From Boesenbergia rotunda (lineage: Eukaryota; Streptophyta; Magnoliopsida; Zingiberales; Zingiberaceae): a stretch of 64,000 nucleotides of DNA. This document shows, in pieces, positions 1 through 12,259 of this stretch. The notes under the pieces were generated by a model. That model searched no databases, was not told where the DNA came from, and was given only the letters and a program-made list of their open reading frames with translations. The stretch is taken from contig JAGFNQ010004034.1 of NCBI GenBank assembly GCA_024364735.1, positions 62,001-126,000 of the forward strand. Reading direction: 5' to 3'. A program made the translations under genes and the position numbers. Numbering within the stretch: position 1 is the first letter of the stretch; each line of letters starts with the position of its first letter.

Positions 1-833
1 AATGCTATTATGAGATATCTATGCATGATCCAATCAAAGAATGGAACCATATGTTTCACCCTTCACTCTAAGTGGAACTCACGCTCTCTCAAGCAAGTGG
101 ACTATAGAACACTATGTAATTTGACAGTTTATTTTCAGATGAATTATACCCATAATACAAGTTGGTTGGATGTGTCTATAAGTCATGCTGTTCATATCTA
201 TTGTCACTTGATTCTCATAATACATATTTGCATGTATATTTGCAATTCACATTATCATAACTCAGATATGCATCTCATAATCAACAATATACATGCCCAT
301 AAAAGCTTTTAAATAGAAACAATAAATTATCATAACACAACAGTATTTAATAAGCAGAATGTAGATCCTATGCAAGGAAACCTTCATCACATGAGCTTCT
401 TATGCATGCTATATAGTATGTGTTCATAAAGAAGAATTATCACAATTTTGAAGTAATATAGAATCATATAAAGAATAGGAAGGATTCCCTAATTCATCCA
501 ATATTGTGAGTTTGTGACTGACCTCACATTGAATATATATGTTCATTAGATCTCAACAATCACATTTTGTCACATCATAGCTTTACAGACAAAAGGATGT
601 TTGCCTCCATTTTCTGCTAATGCTATTCTGGAAATATTAGACCAATTTTATATCAATGAAAACTGGATTTATATAGTTGGGCCGGGAAGAATTTGATTTT
701 GAATTTGTATCATGGCTCAAGATATTTTGGCATCTGCATTATACAAATGATGATCTTTTTTTCAGCGGCAAAGTTCAACTGTTTGCTATCACAATGTATG
801 TATGTGAGATCATCTCAATTTTTATTCGACTAG
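1..833. other. AT-rich sequence upstream of the first visible KTN1 exon, probably intron
   Basis: No katanin exon could be found here. The family segment just before the Walker A exon (the end of the linker and the start of the AAA domain) is absent in all frames. The stretch is AT-rich and ends in a pyrimidine-containing AG acceptor at 832-833, so it most likely belongs to the intron before the first visible exon. The open frames at 10-312 and 677-985 have no recognisable content. Confidence 0.5.
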
Positions 834-2752
834 GGAATTCGACGGCCATGGAAGGGAGTTCTAATGTTTGGCCCACCCGGTACTGGAAAGACTCTTTTAG
901 CAAAGGCTGTAGCTACAGAGTGTGGTACAACATTCTTCAATGTTTCTTCTGCTACACTGGCTTCAAAGTGGCGTGGAGAGAGTGAAAGGATGGTGCGCTG
1001 TTTGTTTGAGCTTGCAAGAGCCTATGCTCCAAGTACAATATTTATTGATGAAATTGACTCTCTTTGCAATTCTCGAGGGTATGCGCGTATAATATTGTTG
1101 CTGTTATCAATTTCAATGAATTTAAGGACATTTTATTTGATTTTTGAATGAGTTTATGATATTTATGGTAACGTCTAAAACGAGTATTAAAATTCAATGC
1201 TTGTGCAAGTTAGGAATGAGAGACAAGTAATACACTAGATACATGCTTATGTTATAATGGGTTATTTGAGTTCCTTGATATGGTGCATTAGTCTATGGTT
1301 AATAATTTCCTTTTAAGCACGGTGACTGGTGAGAGAAAAGAGAAATTTGGTTCACTTTCCTCCTTTTGCTATTATGTGATGTATTTTGAAGTTTGTTTGA
1401 CGTATGTATCATATTTTCTCTTGGTTTATCTAATTCTGTTGATGACAATTGATTTTTTTAAAAATTGTTTGACTAGAGCTTCAGGTGAGCATGAATCATC
1501 TAGGAGAGTGAAGTCAGAACTTCTAGTTCAGATTGATGGAGTCAACAATAGCTCTACCGGTGAAGATGGTCAAAGGAAAATTGTGATGGTCTTGGCAGCT
1601 ACCAACTTTCCTTGGGACATAGATGAGGCACTAAGGTGAGATTCATGATTAGCACCCATGATTATGCCATGTAACTTCACTAGCGTTTCATGTATCCCTA
1701 ACCTTATTTCCTAGTCACCTTCTCTTATATGTTACTTTTCTCACATTGATTCATTGCAGGAGGCGGTTGGAAAAGAGGATTTATATACCTCTTCCTAACT
1801 TTGAAAGTCGAAAAGAGCTTATAAAGATAAATCTTAGAACAGTTGAGGTATGGGGTTCCATCTCGTATCATATTTCCGGTAACTTGTTTACTGTCAGTCT
1901 GAATTCACTCTATTCTCCATACTTGCAAAAACTAATTGTTCTCCTTGTCAAAATAGTTGATTGAGTTTTACCATATTAGGCTTGTTAGTTTCATTTATAA
2001 GACAGTAGTGTTTTCTGTGTATTGGGTGCATCAAATGGAAATACAATCATTACCAAGCCACAACAATTGTTTTGGTCATACTGTTCATTGCATTTATTCA
2101 GATATGATCATCGCCAAACTGTGTTTCTCCCAATTACTTAGGTTGGCTATGAAATTTGTTCCTCCATTCGAGCTCTATGGAAGACATATTTGAAAATCAC
2201 ATTTTTTTACCGAAAATGAAAATGAAAAACAAGCATACCAAACGCCCCCTTAAATTTTCAGGGTGTGTCAGCCGGCACGTGTGCTGGGGTTAAACAAAAC
2301 ATATTTGCAAATTTAAAAGCTGAGTTTGCATTCTTGATGATGCTATAAACTATGTCATTTCAATTACATGTCGAGATGCATGATTTTTCATATAGTGAAC
2401 ATAGTAGATCATTATTAGCAATGATTACTATGCTTGCTTTTACATTATTTTTGTTCGACTACTATGATAGGTAGCTGCAGATGTAGATATAGATGACGTA
2501 GCCCGTCGAACTGAAGGATACAGTGGAGATGATCTCACAAATGTTTGTCGTGATGCATCATTGAATGGTATGAGGCGTAAAATTGCTGGTAAAACAAGGG
2601 ATGAGATCAAGAACATGGCAAAAGAGGAGATCTCAAAGGACCCCGTGGCAATGTGCGACTTTGAAGAAGCACTAGCCAAAGTCCAGAGGAGTGTTTCCAG
2701 TGCTGACATTGAACGCCATGAGAAGTGGTTTTCAGAATTTGGATCCGCATAG
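834..2752 (+). CDS. KTN1: Katanin p60 ATPase-containing subunit (KTN1), C-terminal part, 5' end outside window
   Basis: Microtubule-severing AAA+ ATPase. In plants it cuts cortical microtubules at branch points and crossovers and so controls cell-wall anisotropy. Exons by eye: 834-1078, 1477-1635, 1760-1847 and 2471-2752. All introns are GT-AG and the summed 774 nt stay in frame (257 residues plus TAG). Visible motifs are Walker A GPPGTGKT, Walker B FIDEID followed by SLCNSRG, sensor-1 region [21 protein letters not shown] with the arginine fingers, and the C-terminal Vps4-type helix ending in EKWFSEFGSA. These match the plant katanin p60 family almost residue for residue (family knowledge). 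The N-terminal MIT-like domain and linker lie upstream of the window. No break is seen. The neighbour downstream is convergent. The large last intron (1848-2470) contains a MITE-like end near 2240 (accaaacgcccccttaaa). Confidence 0.93.
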
Positions 2753-3415
2753 GTGCGTCTCGTGCTGATACTGAAAGACATCAGAACTGATTTTGTATGA
2801 TCTGCTCTATAATTCGGTGCTGACATGCATATATTATTAGCTGATTAATTTGTTGCACGGATGCCCTGTTAAAGTTCTGTTTGTGAGTTGTGATTTGTAT
2901 TCCTACGTCTTTTCTTTGTTGTATTTTCCAACACTAGAATGATGTCTTCCAAAACACCTTTTAGTGTAGTAGTCTGTGAGATTTGTTAAGTCAGCGTCTG
3001 ACTTGTTTGGCTGATATCTATTCCAGATGGATTATGTGGGATTGCGATACGGTTAATATAATAACATTTTTATCATACTGCTGTGGAATAGAGGCATAGA
3101 GAAGGAAAAAGAACAGAGAATGTTACGATAAAAATTAAGATAATAAGAGAGTTTTCATGGTTCGTCAAATAATATTCTTTCAAAGATGCATAATAGAACA
3201 TTGCCATTTTATCCTCAAAGTGATAAACATTACAAGTTTCTATAAATCATTTCACATATTTTCTTGACTTGATGAATATGATCGGCATTACACAACTCAA
3301 CCTGATATGTTTCGTGTACAACTCTTCACACACCAGCTCTTCTCCACACTCCACAAACAATTCTAACAAAAATATTTGTTTGAATTTTACCACATAACAT
3401 TCCACTTTTCATATC
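2753..3415. other. KTN1 3' UTR and convergent intergenic spacer
   Basis: This stretch lies between the KTN1 stop codon and the stop codon of the receptor-kinase gene on the opposite strand. It is AT-rich and should hold both 3' UTRs and polyadenylation regions. No further gene or repeat was recognised. Confidence 0.5.
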
Positions 3416-6400
3416 TTATCTACCTTCTAATGTTGTGTTGGATACATTGTTGATGGATGGCGGATCTTGCTTTCCGATTGAAGAATTAGACGAGTCCAAA
3501 GCAACAACGAAACCAGGTTGTTTAGGTTCTGGTATCACACTGTCACTGCTCAACATTGTAACTACCAATGGCATTGTCGGTCTATCTTGTGGTCGCTCTT
3601 GAACACATAAAAGGCCTATCTTTATACACCGTGTGACCTCAACTACTGAGAAAGAGCCAATTGATTTATCAACGATCTCCAAGCTCTTACCTTCTTCCCA
3701 CAAGCTCCATATCTGTAATTGCAATTATTGCAGTTACTAATAATCACAAATCTCAAATGTAAATGGTATTAGTTTCAAACTTACATGTCCTAGAAGATTT
3801 AAGTAGTCTGATTGATAAGCTCCTCTATTCTTTTTGCCACTAATGATCTCAAGTATCAACACACCGAAACTAAATACATCCGACTTTATCGAAAAAAGTC
3901 CATTCATTGCATATTCAGGAGACATATATCCACTGCATTATTCATGAAAAAATTAGATTTTTATAAAAATTTCAACTATTCACTAATTAAAGTAATACTT
4001 ACTATGTCCCAACGACTCTTCTTGTATTTATTTCCATTTCATCGCCTCTAAATATCCTTGCCAAGCCAAAATCTGATATTTTAGGAATGTTGTCCTTGTC
4101 AAGAAGGATATTACTAGTCTTCATATCCCTATGAATGATTTTGAGTCTTGAGTCATGATGGAGATACAGAAGGCCTCGAGCAATTCCGACTATAATATTG
4201 TATCGTGTTTTCCAATCCAACAACATCCGCTTCTCTATATCTGAGAATAACCACATTGTACCATTACATATTTTAGACTCTTAGATTTAGAACATTTTCA
4301 CTGGTGAGAATTTTACAATTTGCAAGCGAAAAGATAGCTAAGAGGTAGTATTCAAAATTTAAAAAAGGCATTTTGTGATTAGAAAAGGGTAACTAACCGA
4401 ACAAGAATGCATCTAAACTTCCGTTGGGCATGTACTCGTAGATGAGCATCCTCTCCCCTTTCTGAATGCAACAACCAAGAAGGCGAACCAGGTTTTGATG
4501 TTGTAGCTTAGCGATTATCACTACTTCAGTTTTGAACTCAGAGATGCCTTGTGTGGATGTTTTGGATAGTCTTTTCACAGCTATCTCTTGTCCATCAACC
4601 AACTTCCCCTGAAATATATCACCATATTTCACATTGTTTTGTTGGTGTTCTATGTTTACGTTCTCAGAGAGATTTGGTTATACCTTGTAAACTGGACCAA
4701 ATCCACCTTGACCCAGCTTGTTCTCTGCTGCAAAATTGTTTGTTGCAGTTACAACTGTGTCCAAGTCAAATAAAGGCAAGTCCAGATCCTTTTCTTCTAT
4801 TTCGTTAACAACAACGCAGTTGTCTGCAAGCAAATAACCAGATGTGTTATGGCATTCATGAAGGAGCAATGAAAAGGTAGAGAGTGTCGATCGATAATAC
4901 TTCTCTTCCTGCGTCTGTAAACACAGAACGCAATGCAAACTAGGAGAAAAATGACCAAAGCAGCTGCGACCGCGATCTTCACAGCTAAGTGTCTCCTCTT
5001 TCTAGATGACTGATTTGAAATCTCATCTGTCAACTTTTACGAGCATTAAAACGTACGCTTGTTAATTTGTTGAAAAATATTTTTCAAAAAATCATCGATA
5101 TACCTGGTAACTCAAAAGCCGCCACCCTGACATACAAATCTTGTCCTCGTCCAGCATTGTTGTACAATTTGAGATCAGTGATGTCGTCTATCCACAGTAT
5201 GCATCTGTCTTCACTTTCACTGACGTTGGAGATTGCAAAGGCTGTACAAGAGCAATTCCTCATGCACGATTGCGAGCACTGCTCTACGCTCAATCTGCTT
5301 TCCACCACTGATCTTGATGTGTCCGGTAGCTTCGTACGGACGATCCGAAAGAACCCGCCTGTCTCATTTCCACAATTCAATGGAACCTTTCTCGAACAAC
5401 CGTACGGCCTACTCCCTGGGTTCCAAGTCTCTGAGTTATTTACAAGAAAGCCTGCTAGACATTTACACATCGGTTGAGCACTGGGATCGCAGACGGCATT
5501 GGCACCGCAGGCAGACATCGTGTCGCACGGATCCTTTGGCGCGTACCAGGTAACATCCCACGCCCCTGTGCCATCGACCCAGACACGACGTTGCAAGACA
5601 CCGGCCGATTGGTTCACGACCAACACGGAGATGGCACTGGTCGAGGGATCGAGCAGGTTGAATGAGTAGAAGATTTGGGCAGCGTCAACCACAAACATCG
5701 CGTGGAAAAGATTTGGATCATCCATATCTGGTGCACCACTGAAATGGAGGCCATTCCATGGCCCCCCTCGCCAAACCTGATGCGTTCCTGACCGTAGGAA
5801 CAGTTGGGGGTCACCTTGCAGGTCGATGCCCAAGGTGTAGTCGCCTGGCGACGGGTCGTCGGCGCTCGCCCATGATGTTAGTTCGCGGTTGAGCCTGGCG
5901 GTGAGGTCCCAGCCCAGCTGCATGCCGGGGAGGAGCGTGTCGGTCGGGAAGTCAAAGCTCTGCCATGCATAGCCCATGGGGTCGCCGTAGCCCGCCTCCC
6001 CGACGGCGAAGTTCCCGTCGTCGTAGAGCGTCGCCTCGGGGTTCGTGACTTTGGTTACAGTTGACGAGGACCAGATGACGGTCGAGTTATCGCTGGAGAT
6101 GGCGAGCGTACCTTCCCCGGAGAGCGAAAGTAGTCCTGATCGACCATGGATCGGGCTCGAACGGTTGGCGACCCAGACAATTGTCTGTGAAATGTTGCGG
6201 TACCATATTCCGATGTAGCGGCCGCCGGAGCCGGCTGGGCTGAAAAATCCCAGTTCGAAGATGCCGTCGGAGGAGATCAAAGTTGTTCCATCGTCGAAAA
6301 GAGGTTCGGCTGGAATCAAGGAGTTGCGGGCTTCAATGGTGAGGGGGATGAGACCAGCGAGGAGAAAATGGAGAAGGAAAAGGGAAGGTTTGCGGCGGCT

Positions 6401-6418
6401 GATCCTTCTCTGCTTCAT
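3416..6418 (-). CDS. G-type lectin S-receptor-like serine/threonine-protein kinase (SD1 class), complete
   Basis: Plasma-membrane receptor kinase with an extracellular lectin-like region and a cytoplasmic Ser/Thr kinase. Seven exons on the - strand: 6418-5104, 5026-4901, 4823-4684, 4608-4398, 4240-4003, 3932-3785 and 3712-3416. They sum to 2475 nt, giving 824 residues, and all junctions are GT-AG. This is the classic exon pattern of the SD1/S-locus kinase family. Order: signal peptide (about 1-30), bulb-type lectin (about 30-150), S-locus glycoprotein region, PAN domain with clustered cysteines (about 345-430), one membrane helix (about 455-475) followed by RRRKR, then the kinase. Kinase motifs are GQGGFG, IAVKRL (catalytic Lys), HRDMK, DFGLAR and SPEYAM. 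Start: the ATG at 6418 puts the hydrophobic signal directly after a basic KQRRISRRK stretch; an upstream in-frame ATG at 6472 would add 18 polar residues. Intact by eye. The ligand is unknown. The 5' half is markedly GC-rich. Confidence 0.92.
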
Positions 6419-6504
6419 CAACTCCGACTTCTGTACGACTGAATTCCGATGACTGATCGGAATGTGATGCAAGACGCTAAGCTACCTTTGATTAAAGGGA
6501 ACGG

Positions 6505-6735
6505 GAAAGAAAGAAAAATGACAGAGAAAGTAAAAATGTGAGAGTGAAAGGCAAATGAATGATGTGACATTTTATATGTAACGATTTTCGACGGATTCAT
6601 CATGCCCCCAGAGTATAATTTGATTCGGGACGGCGGTCAAAGACCGCTGATAGTGTTTAAACGATAATTCGACATGTACATATAAAATATCACGTCATTT
6701 ATTTTATTTTTACTTTTTCATTTTCACTTTTAAGT
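6505..6735. mobile_element. MITE with long imperfect terminal inverted repeats (copy 1)
   Basis: The left arm around 6553-6578 (aaatgaatgatgtgacat...) is the imperfect inverse of the right arm around 6680-6702 (...atcacgtcattt). Weaker pairing continues outward through A-rich arms to about 6505 and 6735. The GC-richer middle (gcccccagagtata...gacggcggtcaaagaccg) recurs at 28680-28770. There is no coding capacity. The superfamily is not determined because no convincing target duplication was found. Confidence 0.65.
6570..6576 (-). promoter_or_regulatory. Candidate TATA box of the receptor-kinase gene, inside the MITE arm
   Basis: On the - strand this reads TATAAAA, about 150 nt upstream of the ATG at 6418. 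It is the only TATA-like motif I see between the ATG and the MITE. It lies within the terminal inverted repeat of the MITE, so transcription may start in or just downstream of the element. Confidence 0.4.
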
Positions 6736-7079
6736 TCGGAAAAAAAAAGCATGCGAAAGAAGCAAACTGCGTGGTAAACATGCCAAGACGACCATTCGAT
6801 TGGTTTCTCCCGTCAAACCTTTTGGCACGACGTCACGCGACACGACAATTATATGAATACGGTAGGCATGCCAAGACGGCCGGCCGGCCGAGGTACGGTG
6901 CGGGCCTAGTTGACCAATTTTTTTGAACGGGGAAGGATTCAATTTCATTGGTCCTTCACGGGCCCTACCAACGGACCCATGATGTTAGGTTAGCCACGAC
7001 ACACAAGCTAATGATAATAATATTATAAAAAAATCTAAATGTATAAATTAAACACTAATATAAGCATTTCTTAGAAAAT

Positions 7080-7103
7080 AATATATATATATATATATAT
7101 ATA
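7080..7103. repeat. (AT)n microsatellite
   Basis: Uninterrupted AT dinucleotides in AT-rich intergenic DNA. Confidence 0.9.
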
Positions 7104-7199
7104 ATTTTATAAAATATTTAGTTATTTTACTAACTTTAATTTTTTTTATTTTTACTTTTTCATATTTAAGTATTTGATCTGTCGTTAAAAGGGATTATT

Positions 7200-7690
7200 T
7201 TGTGACTATTTTTTTTTAAAATCATTGCAAAAATGAATTTGCGAGGAAATCTACGACGAAAAAATATTCGTCGCAAATAAGATGTCGCTAAATTCTATGA
7301 TAAAATAATGTATATTTGTCGTAAAATTTACGATGAATTTAGTTTTCATTGTAAAATTCTTTGCAAATTTACGACGAAAAAGATTTCATCCCCTGATATT
7401 TCAAGATCCCGAATCTACGATGAAAAAAATATTCATTGCAAATCTATAATAAAAAAAGAGTTCGTCGTTGATTTGCCATGAATAATAATTTGTTGAAAAT
7501 CTACAACGATCTTAAATTCGTCATAGATTTGGAAAATATATGATAATTTTTTTTTGTCGTCATAATTATTGCAAATTAGTATGAAAAAACTACGTTATTC
7601 GTCGTAAATCTGTGACGAATTTGAAATTTATCGTAGATTGTGATACACAATGAATATTATGATAACTTTGCGATGAAAAATTGTCTCAAA
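7200..7690. repeat. Array of degenerate short inverted repeats built on GACGAA / TTCGTC
   Basis: About a dozen copies of acgacgaa or ttcgtcg(t/c)aaat alternate in both orientations (for example 7250-7285, 7360-7385, 7440-7475 and 7590-7630). They form overlapping imperfect hairpins. This resembles the subterminal repeats of plant CACTA or Mutator-like transposons, but no terminal repeat or transposase is recognisable. Confidence 0.5.
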
Positions 7691-7699
7691 ATTCATCAC

Positions 7700-9377
7700 A
7701 AAATGCAAATTTTTTTCACAGAATCTACGCATTTATACATTTTATCATGTATACAAATCATATCCAAACCTGTATTTATATAAACACAACAATAAACATT
7801 CCAACACATCCTACACACATCATTACAACAATTAAATCCCACATCTTATACACAATTCATCCAAACATACAAGTGTTGATTTGATATGCATAATCTAATT
7901 GTAAACAATTAAAGTAACGAAATCAAAAAAATTGTAAACACTTACAGTGAGTTCGCTAATCCTTTTTTCCGACTCTTATTGTTGGAAGAACGATCACGAT
8001 TGGAAAACTCTTCTTGTTCCACGAACCAAATCTCTTCCCCTTCACGAATGTTCTCCTTACCTCTTCCTTCTTCTCACTCCCTAACGAATGACTTAGATGC
8101 CAATTTATAATGGGAAACCAAGGTTTAAAAGGGTAATTTACCCAAATTAGAAGCGAGCAACATAGGTTTCATTAGCAACCCATGTTTCACATGATCTCAT
8201 TACCAACATCTCCTACCTGTCCAAGTTAAGCCACAAAGGTCATATAAGAGATTAAGTCACAAAGACCATTCAAGAGTCAAGTCACAAAGACCATTCAAGA
8301 ATCAACTAACAAAAACTATATAAGAACATTCAATTCATACATTAGGAAAATGGTTCATGCGATAGCAAACATTCATTTCTAAGAAAGTTGGTATATTTAA
8401 CTTAGCTACACTCTGATCGATCAATGCTAAGAAAGTTATTAAACTTTACTTAGTCACTCAATAGAACGAATATGAGGCATCAATAACTCGCCTTCCCAGA
8501 TTAAATCATTTACATTATTATGAACATCTCTAATCCCTCATGAAAATAATTAAGCCAAGAGCATGTTCAGTATCTCTATTCAATACAATTATTCACAATC
8601 ATATTTTAAGTACTCAACAAAAATTATAATTAGTCGACTAGTGAATAATTGTCAAAGATGTAAATCTTTCTTAATATTCCTTTTTAGCTAGAATTTATTC
8701 ATTCTAGTCAGTTGCTTTCCTAGTTATGCATCATAGATCAAATCATCCATAGCCAATAGGAAACAAGCTAAAGTAGTAGATATTGATTAGAATTTCAAGC
8801 AGGCAGCTAAATAGTCACCTAGGATAAAATTGAGATTAACTTATAATCTTAAGGCTCTCACATAGTAGAGAAATCAGGGATCATTCTCCTACTACCATTA
8901 TTGTCATTATAACATATGTGGTATGAATCACATGCTATGATGTTTTTCTTTTTAACAAATAAAGAGTGCATATTTTTTTCCAAAATTAACATCGTACATA
9001 TTTTGATCTAGACAAACCTAATGTCTAATCATGAATTTAACTTATGAATTACAATCTAGCTTTCGGTGGATTCAGTAAATGGTGGGTTCATTTACTCTGA
9101 TCATTAAATAAATAATCTCATGTTGACATAATTATCAAGGCGATTCCAACTTATGAGTATATCTCTATCCACAGCTACATAAGTTGTTCCACAAGTAATG
9201 ATTTTACCTCTATTTATTCTCAATAAATATAGATGATTGTTCATGTGAGTGGACCAATCTCAACCTGCCAACAAGCTCATCAATACTTTATCCAAAATAT
9301 AACATCAACATATATACTGAATTGATTATGACATTTTCATATATTTGATTATCTTTCCAATGTGTTACATTTTACGA
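7700..9377. other. AT-rich intergenic DNA, probably including decayed copia 3' LTR
   Basis: No gene was found. A short degenerate tandem repeat (cacaaagaccattcaagag, unit about 27 bp) lies at 8225-8310. The right part, next to the end of the copia pol remnant, is the expected place for its 3' LTR on the - strand. I could not fix LTR ends because the other LTR is missing. Confidence 0.4.
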
Positions 9378-11690
9378 AGTCCTAAAGACTTTACATATCC
9401 AAGAAATGACTCTTTAGTCAATGACTTAGTAAAATAATCTGTAAGCATAGCACGTAAGGACATACTCAAGAACTATCTTATTCTTGTCAACAATATCCCT
9501 TACATAGTTATACTTAATTTATATATGCTTGTCTTTGTTGTGATATTTGGAATCCTTGGAAATAACTATCGTAGCTTGATTATCACAATACACTATAACA
9601 TGACTCCCACTATTCTTAGCAATCTTTAAATGCTTCAGGACCCTTCTTAGCCAGACAGTTTCTTGTACAGCCACTGCACAAGCCACATATTCAATTTTCA
9701 TTATCGACAATGTTACACAAGCTTGTTTCTTGTTGTTCCATGAGATGATGCTACCATTCAGTAAAAAAGTATAGCCCAATATGGATTTTCTATCATCAAG
9801 GTCTTCTGTCCAATCAACATTTGTGTAACCCTTCAAGCTCAACTTTGATCCTTCGAAGCAGAGACAATAATCTACCATCCCTTTGAGATATCTGAATATT
9901 CTCTTCATTTCTTTTCAAAGTCTAGATCCTGGATTTGATTGTAAATGATTAACTAAGCTAACAACATAGCTGATATCAGGACGTGTATACAATATAGTGT
10001 ACATTAAACTATCAATAATACTGACATATGATTTTTTTTCTTCATGTCAACTATTTCATCAGGAGTCTTGGGATACATATTTTTGCTCAGACCACCTCTT
10101 GCTACAGAAGTTTGTCTAATGTTGCAATTTGACATATTAATGTGTTGTAACATCATAGTAATATATGTCTCTTGAGACAAACCCAAAAGCTTTTTTGATT
10201 GATCTCTAATGATTTTCATCCCTAAGATGTACTCAACTTCTCCCATATCTATTATGTCAAATTGTGATGAAAGCTATGATTTGATTTCTCATTTCCAGCT
10301 ATTAGCATATCATCAATATATATTGATAAGATGGCAATACTTCCTTTATCCTCCCTGAGGTAAACACAATGACTCTAATTGATCATTTCAAAATCATAAG
10401 ATAAAATAACTTCATTAAATCTTATATTCTATTATCTTAGCGCTTGCTTTAGCCCATATATATACATTTTATGTCTGTATACTTTATCCTCTTGGCTTTT
10501 AGCAATATAACCTTCTAGCTGTGTCATATAAATTTCTTCGTCAAGATTACCATTAAGGAAAGCTGTTTTTACATTACATCCATTTGGGTATATCCTTTTG
10601 CAAGTAGACAAGCTTTGTATCAATTAATAGATCCATCTACCTTCCTCTTAATTTTGAGAATCCACTTATTCTCAATAGCCCTTCGGCCCAGAAGAAGATC
10701 GACTAAATCTCAAACTTGATTATTTTTCATATTGTAATTCTCTATTTTTCTCTAACTGAGCATCTCAATACTTCCCCAACCGTTTGAGGTTTCTCATCAT
10801 CAACAGGGAGAATCATTAATACCTCATTCTCAATGTTAAACCTTCTCCGCGGGATAATCTTGCGACTACTCCTTCATAGATCAGACTGTTGGGAAACTAA
10901 AATTAATTCATTAATTGCTAAATTACACTCACTGGGTTGACTAGATTTAGGTATCTCTTGTGATACCTGATTTGTTGATAAAGGAATATTATCCTCCTCC
11001 TCTATTGTAAATAAAAGAATTGACTTATCAACTTTACCTCTTGTTGGGAACTCAATTTCGAGAAAAATAATATCTCTTGACTTTATTTCATAGATATATG
11101 GTTCAATCTTGTTGTTTACCAATAAAAGCATAACCCTTAGAAGTATCAGAGTATCTTACCAAGATACACTTTTTATCTCTTAATTCTAATTTTCTATATT
11201 TATGAGTCTTATCATGAACGTAGACAGTTGATTCCCAATGTCTTAGATTACTCAAATATGATTTTCTGTCTGTCCAACGTTCATATGGAGTAGATGGAAT
11301 AAACTTACAAGATACTCAGTTAAGTATATAAATAGCAGCTAATAATGCATCTTCTCAAAGGAATTTGACAAATTAGCTTAAGCTATCATAGACCTAACCA
11401 TATCTAGAAGAGTTCAATTTCTTCTTTCGGCAACCATTTTACTGTGGAGTCCCAGGGATCGATGGTTGTCTAATAATCTCTTTCTCATTATATGTTGTCT
11501 TAAATTGATCAAACAAATATTCACCTCCACGGTCAGTGCATAAGGTTTTAACCTTAAGATCCAATTGATTCTCAACTTTATTCAAATAACGTTAGAAGCA
11601 ATCTAATATTTTATATTTAAGAGAAATCAAATACACATGACCAAAACGTATGAAGTCATTAATAAATGTAATGAAATAAGAACCTCCATA
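9378..11690 (-). pseudogene. Ty1/copia pol remnant (integrase, RT, RNase H)
   Basis: Read on the - strand from 11690 down: integrase core and C-terminal part (CTDRGGEY near 11530; WTDRKSYLSNL near 11270), a linker, RT with NKWILKIKRKVDGSI and the YIDD catalytic box near 10310, then RNase H (DWTEDLDDRKS near 9830; YCDNQATI near 9595) and the pol C-terminus near 9380. Many stops and frameshifts are present. RT lacks roughly 35 residues: the KGYTQ motif is followed almost directly by MDV and then KTAFLNGNLDE (about 10560-10600). Gag, protease and the 5' LTR are missing because the sequence changes abruptly into a gypsy LTR at 11706. Confidence 0.85.
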
Positions 11691-11705
11691 TCTAGCCTTC
11701 ACTTT

Positions 11706-12020
11706 TGTTCCGGAAGGAATCGACGTCGACGGTCAATCACCAGGGTTCAGCCCACGCGGATGTTGACGCTAGAGGAGGAACTCACACCCTGCGAGAGTAA
11801 CACGAGCGTTAGGGGAACACGCCGGAAATTGTCTGGCGGAGCCAACTCCGACGCTCAAGTCAGTGCCTCTATCAAGGAGATGTAAGGGAAGGCGAAAAGA
11901 AGATGCGTGAAGTGGAGAGTGTGTAACCCTTTTACCAGAGGGGTTAGGGTACCTTTTATACCTGCGGCGACCGCCCGATGAGTCCTCGCGATCTATGCCA
12001 CGTCCCCCTAATTATTGGAT
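11706..12020 (-). repeat. Gypsy LTR fragment (TATA, R and U5 part)
   Basis: Begins TGTTCCGGAAGG on the + strand, so the LTR ends in CCTTCCGGAACA on its own strand. It aligns to 20953-21240. A TATAAAAGG box is present on the - strand near 11960. The upstream LTR portion is replaced by RNase H sequence. Confidence 0.65.
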
Positions 12021-12105
12021 ACAGGATAACCTTGGTCAATCGTCCAGATACCTCAGGATTTGTAGGACACACCCGAGTGGGCTAATGGTGAATACAACAA
12101 TAGGA
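12021..12105 (-). pseudogene. Gypsy RNase H, part downstream of the nested insertion
   Basis: On the - strand this reads VVFTISPLGCVLQNPEVSGR and then LTK, the RNase H segment that follows the RPYFLVHP motif ending at 18555. Joining across the TSD TAGGA restores the reading frame order, so the 6.4-kb element inserted within this coding sequence. Confidence 0.8.
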
Positions 12106-12259
12106 TGTTGGTGCAATCTTAGTTAGGTCAGGGTTGACCTAGTTTGACAAAGCTCGGGTGAGCTTGAGGTCGTATGTTCGATGTTTGATAATGATGTTTG
12201 AGTGGTCATGATGTGTGAGTCAAGTGGGTCAAGGTTGACTGGAGGCTTGACTAGGCAAA

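Noticed and set aside
1..833. Additional upstream KTN1 exon
   Set aside because: No katanin-like residues preceding the Walker A exon occur in any frame of this stretch.
1848..2470. Possible MITE in the last KTN1 intron
   Set aside because: Only one MITE-like end (accaaacgcccccttaaa near 2240) is visible; no matching inverted end was found.
11637..11885. 82-codon + strand open frame
   Set aside because: Spans the copia/gypsy LTR junction in antisense to both; not a gene.
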